Below, piece by piece: positions 26,201 to 38,200 of a DNA stretch of 64,000 nucleotides. A program made the position numbers and the translations under genes. How positions within the stretch are numbered: the stretch's first letter is position 1; every line of letters begins with the position of its first letter. The notes beneath the pieces were generated by a model. The model saw nothing but the letters and a program-made list of their open reading frames with translations. It was not told where the DNA came from and did no database searches. This DNA is from Yponomeuta sedellus (lineage: Eukaryota; Arthropoda; Insecta; Lepidoptera; Yponomeutidae). Where the stretch lies: positions 186,001 to 250,000 of the forward strand of contig OW203744.1 in NCBI GenBank assembly GCA_934045075.1, written 5' to 3'.

Positions 26201-29200
26201 AATATGATTTTGCCAGTTTTAACTGATATGTCCCCAATGACAGCAAAATCACGTCCTGTTCCCTTAATCGTGGAAAGTCTTGAATGTCATTTGCTTCCAA
26301 TCTCTGGAAATTGGCTCTTCTGTTGTTTAATCTTTTTGCTTCTACATAATCATATAACACGTTTGGGGTTTGCCTTCTTTCAACAATTTTTTGTAAAAAA
26401 GCTTCTGCGTGTTGGCTATCGACAATAGGCCTGTGGAAGTGATTTGTAATTGCTGCTGCAATCATAAAATCCCCGAACATATTAGGCATTGTGTTATTAA
26501 AATATTTTTGGCGCAACAGCTTGAAATCTCTTTTGAAACGCCCGTTAACCACTTCCACTACCCATCGGCACATTGTCACCAGCCGGGAATCATTTGCTTG
26601 AGAAGTCGTGAGCTGCGACTCTTCCCGGTTCTTCGTCGGGGGGACGTGAAATTCGTAGCCACATGCTTCTATATGCTGCAGACTATCCCTGAACCCGCGG
26701 TCCAAAATAAATACGTCATTCGGCTGAAGCAATATATGAAGGGGATTTTCCTCGTCAGTCATTAAGTCGCTCATTATCTGCGCATCAGTTTTTGTTGCAG
26801 CGTATGGTCCTTTAACATCTATAATGTATCCGTCAGTGGTTACGATTAAAAATGGTTTCAACAAGTTTTGGAACTTGTGTAAACTGTAGGATTGCCTCTG
26901 AAACAAAAAGTTTGAACTCTTGTTTATATAAATATACGTACCATCGCAAATAATAATGGCTTTATTGTTGTCTTCATTTCCATACAGTGCTTTTGGAATC
27001 CTCAAGTTTCTCTCCAATATATCTTCTCTATTCATGTGATCCACTCCCAAGTGTCGCACAACGTAGTCAGTGCTAAGACACTCTCGTGCGATGGCCAACT
27101 GGCGTTCGAGTTTTCTCCGAGACATGTTAAACAACGTCGCAAGTCTCGCGTTGGGTTCTCCTGTGCGTAGTTTCGTTAGTAAAATGCCCAAAGTGGTTCT
27201 GGGATCTGCACTTCTATTTCTTAATAATGGATTTTGCTCTAAGATGGCATTAAATTCATCATTAGTACGTCCAGTCCAAAAGTGCATTTCTTCTTCATTC
27301 ATGCCTCGGTCGCTAAAACGTAATCTGGGTGAGTTTAAGGCATTTCGCATTAGGTCACAAACATCCCTGAAGTGGGCAGCCGTAAAGTCATGGGAAATGT
27401 TGCAATGTTGGGGCAAATCATCCCAATCATTCCCATTAAGGTGATCGTGACATACTCTGGCACTGTCGGGGATATACAATTTATGTTGAGAAAATACGCG
27501 GATTTTAACAACATTTGGAATTCGATGGCGGGTTTCATTAGCGCAGCCATGAAAGGTACAATGCGTCGCGGTATTAGGTGCTCTCATATATTCAGGAATA
27601 TGAAGCATTTCTTCTAATTGCGGTTGTAGTTGTTCTTGCGGTTGTAGTTGTTCTTGCGGTTCTGCTTGTTCTTGCGGCTCCGGCTCGGGTTGAGGGTTTG
27701 CATGACCTCTAGTCGCATTTTCGGCTCTTTGCCAGCATCGGTAACATACTCTTCGGGTGTTGTCAAACACGACCTGAAAATGATATATGAAAATGTAAGG
27801 AAAAGAAAAACAACTTTGGTTTCCGAAAAATACCTAACAAAATAACGCATTGGGGGTCATTTGTGGGAGGGATTTGTTTTTCTGTCAGAAGGTGTGCGAA
27901 TCGTCAAATATATGCCACAGATTCACAGATTTCTCAGAGATCTGGTTGCGGTTTTCTGTAGTTGTGTGTACGAAAACAAGGCATACACACAACCACACAA
28001 AACCGCAACCACAGTAATTGGTTGTGGTTTTGTGTAGGCCTTGTTTTGGTGGTAAATACATCGTGGAAGACGTAAAAGTGAAAAAGGAATCACTTGAATG
28101 TTCTTTAAGCGACCAGAATCACTTATCAATCGGTTTTCACTTTTACGTCTTCGTTACCTCATTTACTACTAGAATAGATCTGGGATGCAGTTGCACATGA
28201 TTTCAATTGGTTTCCTTTTATATCGAAGGTTCAGTGAGGATCGAGTGGAAAAAAAAAGTGCAATAGGTACAAACCTCCAGAGCAGCGTTTTCTCGTATAA
28301 ATGTTACTAGCTCCACGTGTGTTCTTGTCAAGGCTTCCGACAGAACGCGTACTTGATATCTGCCTCGGTATAGCCCTCTTCGGCACATTACACAGTTACG
28401 GTAACGTTCCATTGCAACGAAACAATCCAATCGTTAAGCACCCAAGTCCAATATAAAGCCACGGTCAACAAATAAAACGGGTAACAGAGTCCAAAATGAT
28501 GCCAAGGTCAAAGTCGATGTGAACAATGAGGAGCGTAATAACGTAGCACTTAACACAATATCAGCAAACGACTGACTACCTGCGCAAGCGGCCAAGCGTT
28601 CCTCACCCTAACATACCTGCCCCCGCGCCGTGTCCCGGAGCGCGAGAGGGGTCAAAACCGAATTCCAGCGTTACCCGTGACCGTGAGTGGGAGAAAGAGC
28701 GCAATGTCGCTGTCTCGCTCTAATGATTTATGACAGAGTATGCATAGATGTGATTTTCGTAAAAATCATGAGCATCGGTTGAGTTAAACCAGAGATATGA
28801 ATTTTTCTAATTTCTATTTAGAGCAAAAAATGGTACTTTCCGACGAGCATATTTCAAAATGGACAATTCATACGGATTCGTCTTCATAGAATTTATTTTT
28901 TCACTTGAAAAGAGCTATCCAACGACATATGACTCATCTTGATTGGACATAAGGACCAAAACGCCCATCATCCTTTCACTGATGCCGGTGAGTCGCCCAT
29001 TGGCTCAATTGGTAGAGCGCTGGCACGGATAGCCAGAGGTCGCGGGTTCGAATCCCGGCATGGGTGGAATTTTAGCCTCTAAATAGGTTTTTAAAATTGT
29101 CCTTAGCACGGGTTAGTGCATTAAAAATAATATAAAAATTACACATTTAAAATGGCGATGCTGCGTAAAAACAAAGTCAATTTGAAGCCAGCACCTACAG

Positions 29201-32200
29201 CGCCTTAAATTATTGCATTCTATTTGAGAGAAGGCGTAAGAGAAGGAGTAACAGTGTTTACATTTGTAAGTATCAAAACATTCTTATGAGTTTGTTACCA
29301 TATTAGACTAAAATAGCTCTTTCGTTGTATGAAGAGAAGTCGGTGGTTGAGAGTGGTTTGTTTTGAAACACTTATACTCTCAGAAATACGTACAATTTAG
29401 TAGAGAAGTGATCATGAAACAATAATTATATGCAATCAAGTTTTTGCACACATAAGTAGACCTCAAGGTGTTCAACGTTATCTGTACGCTTTACGAACTT
29501 CAAGGTATGTTCAATCTCACTTCCCAGCAGCAGAAAATTATGAAGTAAATTTCATATCCATGCATCATTTGTTCATGTCGTACATAAATAGTCAACATAG
29601 ATAGAAATACAAAAGATCTAAAATAGATAAATGTCCACAGCACGAACGCTCGATCTGGACCCAAACTAGTATATTTTTCTGTGCTCTATGAACCAAACAA
29701 GAGCATCACAAACATGAAACTGAGTCCAATTGTATAGGCCAAGTACGGCGGCTTCCATGTCATTCCATGTTATACCCTCTGTGGGCGCATGATTTTCTTA
29801 TGCAGAGATGCCATAACAGCATTACCTGGTTCCGGCTGAAGACGGCGGCGTTGGCCAGGTCGGGCCCGGTGCCGGAGCCGGCTGCCGGCACGTGCAGCTG
29901 CGCGCGCTCGCCGTCGTACTTCCACTCGCACGTGAACTGCACGTTGTCGAACCTGCGGGGCGAGCGGACGCCGCGTCACCACACAAGACGGGCTTGGGCC
30001 GCGACGGGAAATGTGATGGCAAAATGACCGATAAAGTAGATTTTCGCTTGGTAAAATATAAGTATAAAAAAACTTATTTAGAGGCTACTAATTCCACCCA
30101 TGCTGGGATTCGAATCCCCGATCTCTGGCTATCCGTGCCAGCGCTCTTCCCAACTGAGCTAATGAGCGACTCACCGGCATCAGTGAAATTTCGAACCTCT
30201 TTACAATATTCTCTGTATTACGTACAGGCAACGACATCTGGCTCAAGTAATTTGTATCGCTTGTAGAATCATCGCTGGCACGGATAGCCAGAGGTCGCGG
30301 GTTCGAATCCCGGCATGGGTGGAATTTTTAGCCTCTAAATAGGTTTTTAAATTTGTCCTTAGCACGGGTTAGTGCATTAAAAATTATATACAAGTATGTG
30401 CATTTCCACGAAAGCGACTCTCGTATGTCGCCACTGCTGGGGCACGAGTCTGCATCTGATCATCTGTCTATCTGTGGATATCTGTTATTGGCCCTGTGAA
30501 CTGTATTTTTATTATTGTAATCGAATAATTTGTTTTCGCTGTTGATGTCCTTAATAAAATAAATAAATAAATAAGAGTCCCGCGCGAGGCTGAGTCGGCT
30601 CGGTACCTGGTGAAGAGGTCCTGCACGCCGCGCGAGGGATGCGCCAGCATGGGCTTGAGCGGCGTGCCGGGCGCCATGCGGCAGCGCCGCGGCAGCTCAG
30701 CGACGCCGTGCTGCAGCAGAGCAGCCAGCAGCAGCGAGTAGTCGGGGCAGGCGCAGTACGTGCTCTTGATCGTGAGCGCGTGCGAATCCACGCGCGCCTG
30801 CACGTACCAATTAATTACCGACGAGCCGCCGCTAACACTAACAGGTGCAAGCAGAGGGTGCGTAAGGCAAACTCGACAAACTTGGACTAAAGCTGAGTGA
30901 ATTTAAAGTTGAGTTGTTTATAAGGTTTATGTATCGATCGATGGCAACCCTTTGTATATCCCCACTGCTAGGGCACGGATTTCTTCTTCTCTAAAAGGTT
31001 TATAAGAAATCTAATGAGGATTAGAGCGCTTCGCCAACAAACTGCTTTGCAGTTGGACGAAAATTGTGTGACTAAAAATGACTGCATGAATAAACGTAAA
31101 AAAAAATATCTGTGTTAAAAGTCATACTCTCTATTCGAATAGGGGAAGATTCTACTGATCGAAGCCAACAACTGTCACTTCAATTTGTCAACTGTTCCAT
31201 AGATAGGCGAGCGACAGCCCCACCGACAGTGGCGTGGAGAGCATACCTTGAACTCGTCTTCGGGGACGCCCTTGGATGCGTCGAGGACGTCGGTCTGCCC
31301 GGGCGGGGTCATGGCGCAGGCCAGTGCCAGCGCCTGCAGCACCGACTGCTCCGCCAGACCGATCCGCAACTTGCCGGCAAGGGACCTGCCGCCGGTACTT
31401 GTTAATTTTTCAATGATTCATGATGCTCATACATAATTATATATTAAACGGGTCTGATCGCGATTATTTATTATGTAAAACGCAGTAAATAACATATTTT
31501 CTTTCCATGGACATGTTACACAGATCTCGTTAGCCCTATACTAAGTACAACTAAATGACTCGTATTATAGGTGCTAACTCGACGATAGATTTAAATACAT
31601 CGATAACATCCAAGACCCGAGACAAACTAGAAAAGTTCGTTTCCTAGTTTGACCCGGCCGGGGATCGAACCCGAGACCTTCCGTTTTACAGTCAGCGTGT
31701 CAAACCGCTGCGCCACCGAGGCCGTCAATGATCGCAATAAGACCCGTTTAATATACGAGTATTACTATGTACATAGTTAAGCCTGATATTTGCGCACTTA
31801 AAATAGTTGTATAAATCATCAGCCAATGATGCGTCTATGTTATCGGTCTCGACAGACAGATGGACAGACGGACGAACGACAAAGTGATTCTATAAGAGGG
31901 CCTAGGTTTTCTTTTTGAGGAACCCGAAAAACGGCCAATCACCGTAAACTTACCGTCTCGTCTCACCAATCAACATCGATACAAATCCTACAGTTAAACA
32001 CAAAATATTATTAATCAATTAGTCCTACCATCGGACGAGAGATGGCGTTACTATACCTCGTACGAACTCTCAGTGCGCCCCAGTCCGACTCGTACTTGGC
32101 CGGTATTTTAAATAGTAGTACATATTAGAGTTAAATAACGAATTACCTGATAAGATATCTCGCTTCGGAATGCCTGCAGGCGACGTACAGAGTCTGAATT

Positions 32201-35200
32201 TTGGCGATCTTCTTATTTACGGATGCTTGACCTGAAATAAAAGTACAAGACTTTAAATATTGTGGGCCCACTGCCGTGGCGATAATACTCTCATTCGATT
32301 TTCTTTCTGAGTAACAAATACATACAATCTGCTTCAAAGAAACACTCATTGTTGAGCCAGCCACCCAGCCTGTGCTATACTGTCTCATGGCGTAGCGCGT
32401 GACTGCTCTATAATCTATTCTGCTTCTCCAGTGACTTTAAAACCAACAACTTAAACGGTGGCACCCACCTGTCATAAGTGCAATCTTCTTAAGGGTTTCG
32501 AGCGGCCGCGTGACAATCAGCTTCACATCGGAGGATGTGAAGCTGATTGTCATTCTGCGACGCTCGGCCGTCTCTAGTGCCTAGAAAGAGAGTCACACTG
32601 TGGGACTAGAACATCACTAGCGAGATGATGTCGATCGGCAGTGAAAGTGTATACACAGAGAGACTTCTCACGGTTTTCTGTATCCTAGACACAGGCTTAC
32701 GGCTTTCTCCATAGAATATCTACAAAGAAAATGCTGCTCCTGGCCATTGACGGGCTGGTTCCAATTATCACACACATCATGAACTTCTACTTGGCAACCA
32801 GCCTGTTTCCAGCCGCTTCACAGTGCCGCGACCCTAAGACAAAAATAAAAAAACCTAATGTGCAATTGCATGTATTTATTGATTTTGCTGCATAGGTTAG
32901 TAGTCAACACATAACGGGTACCTGTTTTTATGACCTCCTACCCTCTAATGAGGTAATTATGACCGGTTCAATTCGTCGTTTTAATGCATTGCGTATATTG
33001 CGTTTTACGTTACAAAAAGTCAGTTGCGGACAGTGCATCACAGTGTCGAAATTAGCAAGTGTTTAGGACCACCAACTATGGAGATTTCAAGCCAAGGTAT
33101 GTAACTTTAAAATAATAATTTAATCAAGTTCTTGCAGTATCTATGTTTGTTTCTGTGTGTATCCAAAGTAACTGTTCCAAATGTGCTAAAAGTTAAGCAA
33201 ACTCAAACTTTGAAGGTATTAAAAAAAACGTCACATAACGTTTTGTAATTCTTATGTAATATTGTTACTACACTAATAAACTTACTTATACATAATTTTT
33301 ATCTGCTTCTGCTTGCGATTTATTTTGTTACAATTTTTTTTCTAGGGACAGGCAGGCAATCAAAAACGCAGACCTAGCGGAAGTATAGTTAGAGAGTGAC
33401 AAAATCAACCAAAAGTCAGCCGTTTTTATCAAGATTTGTTCTTTGTTGAACCTTATAGAATGACCTTGTCATCTTCATGAACAAGTGACGAAGAAATGCC
33501 GGTTTTTTGCCGTACAATAGAGAAAAAATGGAAAGAAGTTGGTCGGAGCCGCCATAGATTTAAAAAACGGTACGAATCTTGGCTGCAGCAGGAAATATGC
33601 ATGCCGGAATGTACGGCAAGTACGCTAGCAGTTGAAGAAAACCAGCCTGACCCTAGTCGTCCCCGTGGCAGGCCGCGCAAGCCCTTTGCTGAAGCTTCAC
33701 TGAAGACCAAGAAAAGGCTTGTAATGGAAACTTTGGCTGGCAATGGAGCTGCAATTTGCTGCTGATTTAGTTGCTAATACTTCGACAGAAAGTGAGGCAT
33801 CTTTTGTAACTACTCATCAAGAAATAGCTCTATGCCTTGATTTAGACTTATCAAAGAGGAAGTACAACCTATTAAGGTCTACGGTATTGCCGTGCACCCG
33901 AACTGTACATGCGTGTGAGATAATTGGGTCATTTTCCTTACTAATTGGCCCAACTATCAGAGGACGAACTAGAGGCAAGAAACAAAGAGGCAACAAAACC
34001 CCGATTATTTCACACCCGTAAATGCTCAAGATCAAAGTCAAACCAAGACTTGATGAGAGGTCTCCTGTTGAGCTCTGAACCGCTTGTTCCATCAAAGAGA
34101 AGGGTCATTTCAAATAAATGTATTAAAGTTACTATACATATTGGAATATACTTCAAACAAGCTCAGGAGCCCTCCTCATAGGTCGTGTAATTAGTAAATA
34201 TAAAAATGGAAATGTTTGTTTTGATTTATATGATTATTTGTTTTTGAACATTGTTAAAATTTAAGATATTTTAGGAATATGGGTAGAACTTACCTGTACG
34301 TGTAAAAATATTATTATTTTTATTTAAGGTTGTATTAAATTACGAACAAATTAATGTAAATACAGAATTGTAGGTAATTGCGAATTGTTTAAATTGTAAT
34401 TAATTTTTATATGAAGAGTTTTAACGCTATAAGTGGTATAAAACTCATAAATAATTATAGATATATACAATATTAATACATCTGAAAACAAATTATTAAA
34501 AAAAATGCATATATATTGAGTTATGATTTTTGTCTTCCACCCCATACAACTCGCGGCACTGTGCGCTTGGAAAAAGGCCAACGTCATTCTCCTTCCCAAA
34601 AATACCCAACCCTCGTCATTCTCACAATACCGCCCTATTTCTATCCTACCTTTCCTTGCCTAAGTCCTTGGATCCCTAGTAAACATTCAACTATCGACAT
34701 TCCTGACCCATAACAATCTACTTAATCATTTCCAATCCGGTTTCCGTCCTGGTCACAGCACAGTTACGGTGCTGCTGAAGGTCACAGATGACATCCGTCT
34801 CGCCAGAGACAATAAGCAACTGACGGTGCTAACTCTGCTTGACTTCAGCAGTGCTTTCAACTGTGTTGACTTTGACATCCTCCTGGCTATCCTAGACTCT
34901 CTTAACGTATCTCCTCTTGTAATAGAATGGTTCGATACCTATGTGGGAGACCAATAAAACTTGAGGTATGAGATTGATGAGGAATTTATTTACATGTCTT
35001 CTTAAGTACAAAAGTTATAATCGCACATAGTATGGTGTTGAACAAGTATCACAAGTTTAACGCACACACCGTAGCGTACCGCGCGGCGCTAGTGTCGCGT
35101 CGGCTCTCCACATAAATATGCGCGCACGCTTCGCCGTGTCAGCAGTACCAAGAGTGAGATGCCGGCGCAAGGATGTTGTTCGGAGCTCCGTGGAATATTT

Positions 35201-38200
35201 TCTACGTTTCCGTAATGCGGTCGCTACACCACTCCCCTTCCAGCGAAGCGTACAGGAGGTTTTGACAGTCTTCCAGTTCTTGTGGTATAGTAAGTGCCAG
35301 CGTCGTTGTCTTCCATATTCATAGTAAATGCCGGTTTCAATCTATCAATTGATATGTTTGCTTCCCTGTTGTGAAGTTGAATAGTGTAGTACTTATCTGT
35401 TGGTCTTAGTAGGACTTTGTACGGGCCATCATAGTTAGGTGTTAGGGGTTTTTTTACAGCATCATTGCGTATAAAAACGTGTGAACATGTTTGCAGATCG
35501 TCATGTATGAAAATGGCTTGTGCTGCCGGTTTTCTTTGCACTTGTGTTCTTTTCATGGCTTCACTTAGTCGATTCATGTAGACCGAAGTTGGACGCGTTG
35601 CTATCGAATCGTCCCAGAGTTCTCCAGGTAAGCGCAGCGGTTGTCCGTACAGTAATTCAGCTGCGCTCGTGCCTGTGTCACTTTTCAAAGCTGCACGAGC
35701 GTATGCACTCCGGGGACGCCAGCAGTGCATACGCTCCGACGAAACTTCCTCGGAGTGGTGTAATCTCACTGCGGGCGTTCCCCAGAGCGGGGTCCTCTCC
35801 CCACTCCTGTTTTCCATATTCATCAACTCAGTCACTGACTCGCTGTCGTCTCACTATCATCTGTATGCAGATGACCTGCAGCTTTATAGGCATTTTGAGG
35901 TGGATGAGTTTGACTCTGCTGTGGATATTTTGAATGCTGACCTCGCGCGTATACAAAAATGGGCTCAGCATTTCGGACTCTTAGTGAATCCCAAAAAATC
36001 ACAGGCAATACAGGCAGGCAATTGGCAGTCCGCACTTCTACAAGTTGCTTATGAAGCAAACGGTGGTTCCTCCAGTCATTTACAACGGCACACCCATTGA
36101 CTATACGACTACGGCTAGGAACCTAGTAGTGCTCTTTGACTGCCATCTTTCTTGGTCTACACATGTTAGTGAAGTCAGTCGGCGCGTCTTTGCAGCTTTC
36201 CATTCACTGCGGCGCCTCCAAAGTTTTCTCCCATTTAAAACTAAAATAACCCAATCTCTTCTTCTTCCTATCCTTGACTATGCGGATGTCTGCTACTTGG
36301 ATGCCAATGAGGAGCTGCTAGACAAACTCGAACGATTACAAAATTTGGGTATCCGTTTCATATACGGATTACGTAAATTTGATCATGTGTCTCGTTTCCG
36401 TCATGAGTTAAAATGGCTCCCAATTCGTCTTCGCCGGAATGCACATATACTATCATTATTATATAAAATATTTATCCCTCATCCCCCGCCTACCTCAGAG
36501 AAAGGTTTCAGTACCTACACTCTGGGGAAAGGCCAATTAGATCTGCAAACTCTCACCTTCTTAAAATCCCTGCTCACAATAGTGGCGCTTACGGTGACTC
36601 CTTCACGGTCCATTCGGTCGGGCTGTGGAACGTGCTGCCACAAAAGATATGCGCTAGTCCCACTGCTGGTACATTTAAGAAGCGGTTGAAAGAGCATTAT
36701 CTATCTCTGTCATAACATTGAGCTACATATTTATGTATTTATTTTTAGTTTACGTAGTTTATTTCTTTCTTTCATAGTTAGGTAGGTTATTCAATATTTA
36801 TGTAGTATATTTTGTACACGTATATAGACCCGCATTTTACTGCTTCTCCGACTCTCTAAGGTTTGCTGGAAGAAATCTCTTTCAGAGATAAGCTCGCCTT
36901 TGTACATGTTATTTCTTATGTAATGTCCTGTTAAATGTTTCGTGTGCAATAAAGTATAATTAAAATCGTTCCAAGGCGTAATGTGGTCCTATCATCTTAA
37001 TGTGCCAAAGAGAGTCGGCGCTAGAATGCCCCTGGAGAAAAATATGGAAAGACGTCTCTGATGTATCCTGCAATGCAACATATTAGTACAGTCGTTCGTT
37101 CTCGACGGCCGGCACGCACCTGTCATGTGCGCGATCTCCTTGAGCGACTCGAACACCTTCCTGGCGCTGAGCGCGCGCTGCGCGAACATGGTCCGCTGCG
37201 TGGCGCGCGCCTGCTCGGCCACCAGGCCCAGGTCGCCGCAGCGCTGCATGGCCGCCTTGGTCTGCGCCAGCGTGCGCCCCGTGCACTGCCCGATCGCCTT
37301 CATCAGGTACGTCTCCGCTATGCCTGCGGGGTAACATTCGATTCGTGGATAGACAAGTTTGACCGCATAATCAATTACAAAGGTCATTGGATACAACCAG
37401 TAAGATACACATAATATTCAATGTTAGCAGTAGCTTTCCACAATAATCGCGCGCATTATCATTCAACATACAACACAAACTGTGGAGGTGAAATAGAATT
37501 AGCGCCAGAATCGATAGGTACGAAAATTTTATGACAGCATTACAACATTAGTAAGTCACTACTATTTTTTTCTGTCGCCTCATTCCTAAGCATATTCTGG
37601 GTATACCCATGAAGATTAAAACTCTACAGTAACATAAAGTTTAATCATCAAGTGTGAGCTCACCGAGTTCAACACTGTGGTGTGCGGGCGCGAGCTGGTT
37701 AAGGCACATGTAGACGCTGGGAAGCAGGTCGTCCGGCGTCAGCACCATGACCGAGCGCAAGAAGTTGCTGAGCGTCTCTACGATGCGGAGGCGGGCCGAC
37801 GTGGCCTCGATGCTCTCCAGGGTCTTGGCCAGAGCCAGGTACGGCACTGGCTGGCCTTTGGCCCAGCAAGCGTCTTTCACAGGATGGTATTTGGCCTTTG
37901 CTGGGTTGTACTCCTCCTCTAAAGATAAAGAATGGGTAAGCCAATCACCCAAGTCACGAGTACAGCTAGTTAGTAATATCTAAGGAATCTGAAGGAATGT
38001 GCTTTGCACATCACCCCTGGACATGCTGTGGTGTTGTCATAACATTAATGGGGTGAGACCGGAAGTAATGTGTGATGCGAATGGACATGTATCACTATAA
38101 TTTTATGAAATATATACAAAGAACTTACTATGAACTAAAGAAAATACATATACATGTACAAAGGCAAGCAGAAATCAGAAATTTATTTCAATATAAAAAA

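Larger units (their letters stand above)
25496..29135 (+). repeat. SINE1 copy split by the Spy transposon
   Basis: The SINE 5' part lies at 25496-25549 (ending gaggttcgaaa) and the rest at 28974-29135 (starting tttcactgatgccgg). Joined conceptually, the sequence matches uninterrupted copies exactly at the junction, where those read cgaaatttcac. Confidence 0.8.
32728..36966 (+). mobile_element. Non-LTR retrotransposon (CR1/Jockey type) fragment, twice interrupted
   Basis: Segments lie at about 32728-32818, 34569-34941 and 35705-36966. The reverse transcriptase reads through the breaks: SLFPA before the first insertion continues as [12 protein letters not shown] after it; then FRPGHSTVT and [17 protein letters not shown]; after the second insertion [25 protein letters not shown] and the catalytic [10 protein letters not shown]. 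The 3' part is a decayed C-terminal domain with frameshifts, a 3' UTR (gtttgctggaagaaatctc) and an end in gcaataaagtataattaaaa. The 5' ORF and endonuclease are missing. Lies in LIG1 intron 7, opposite strand. Confidence 0.75.
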
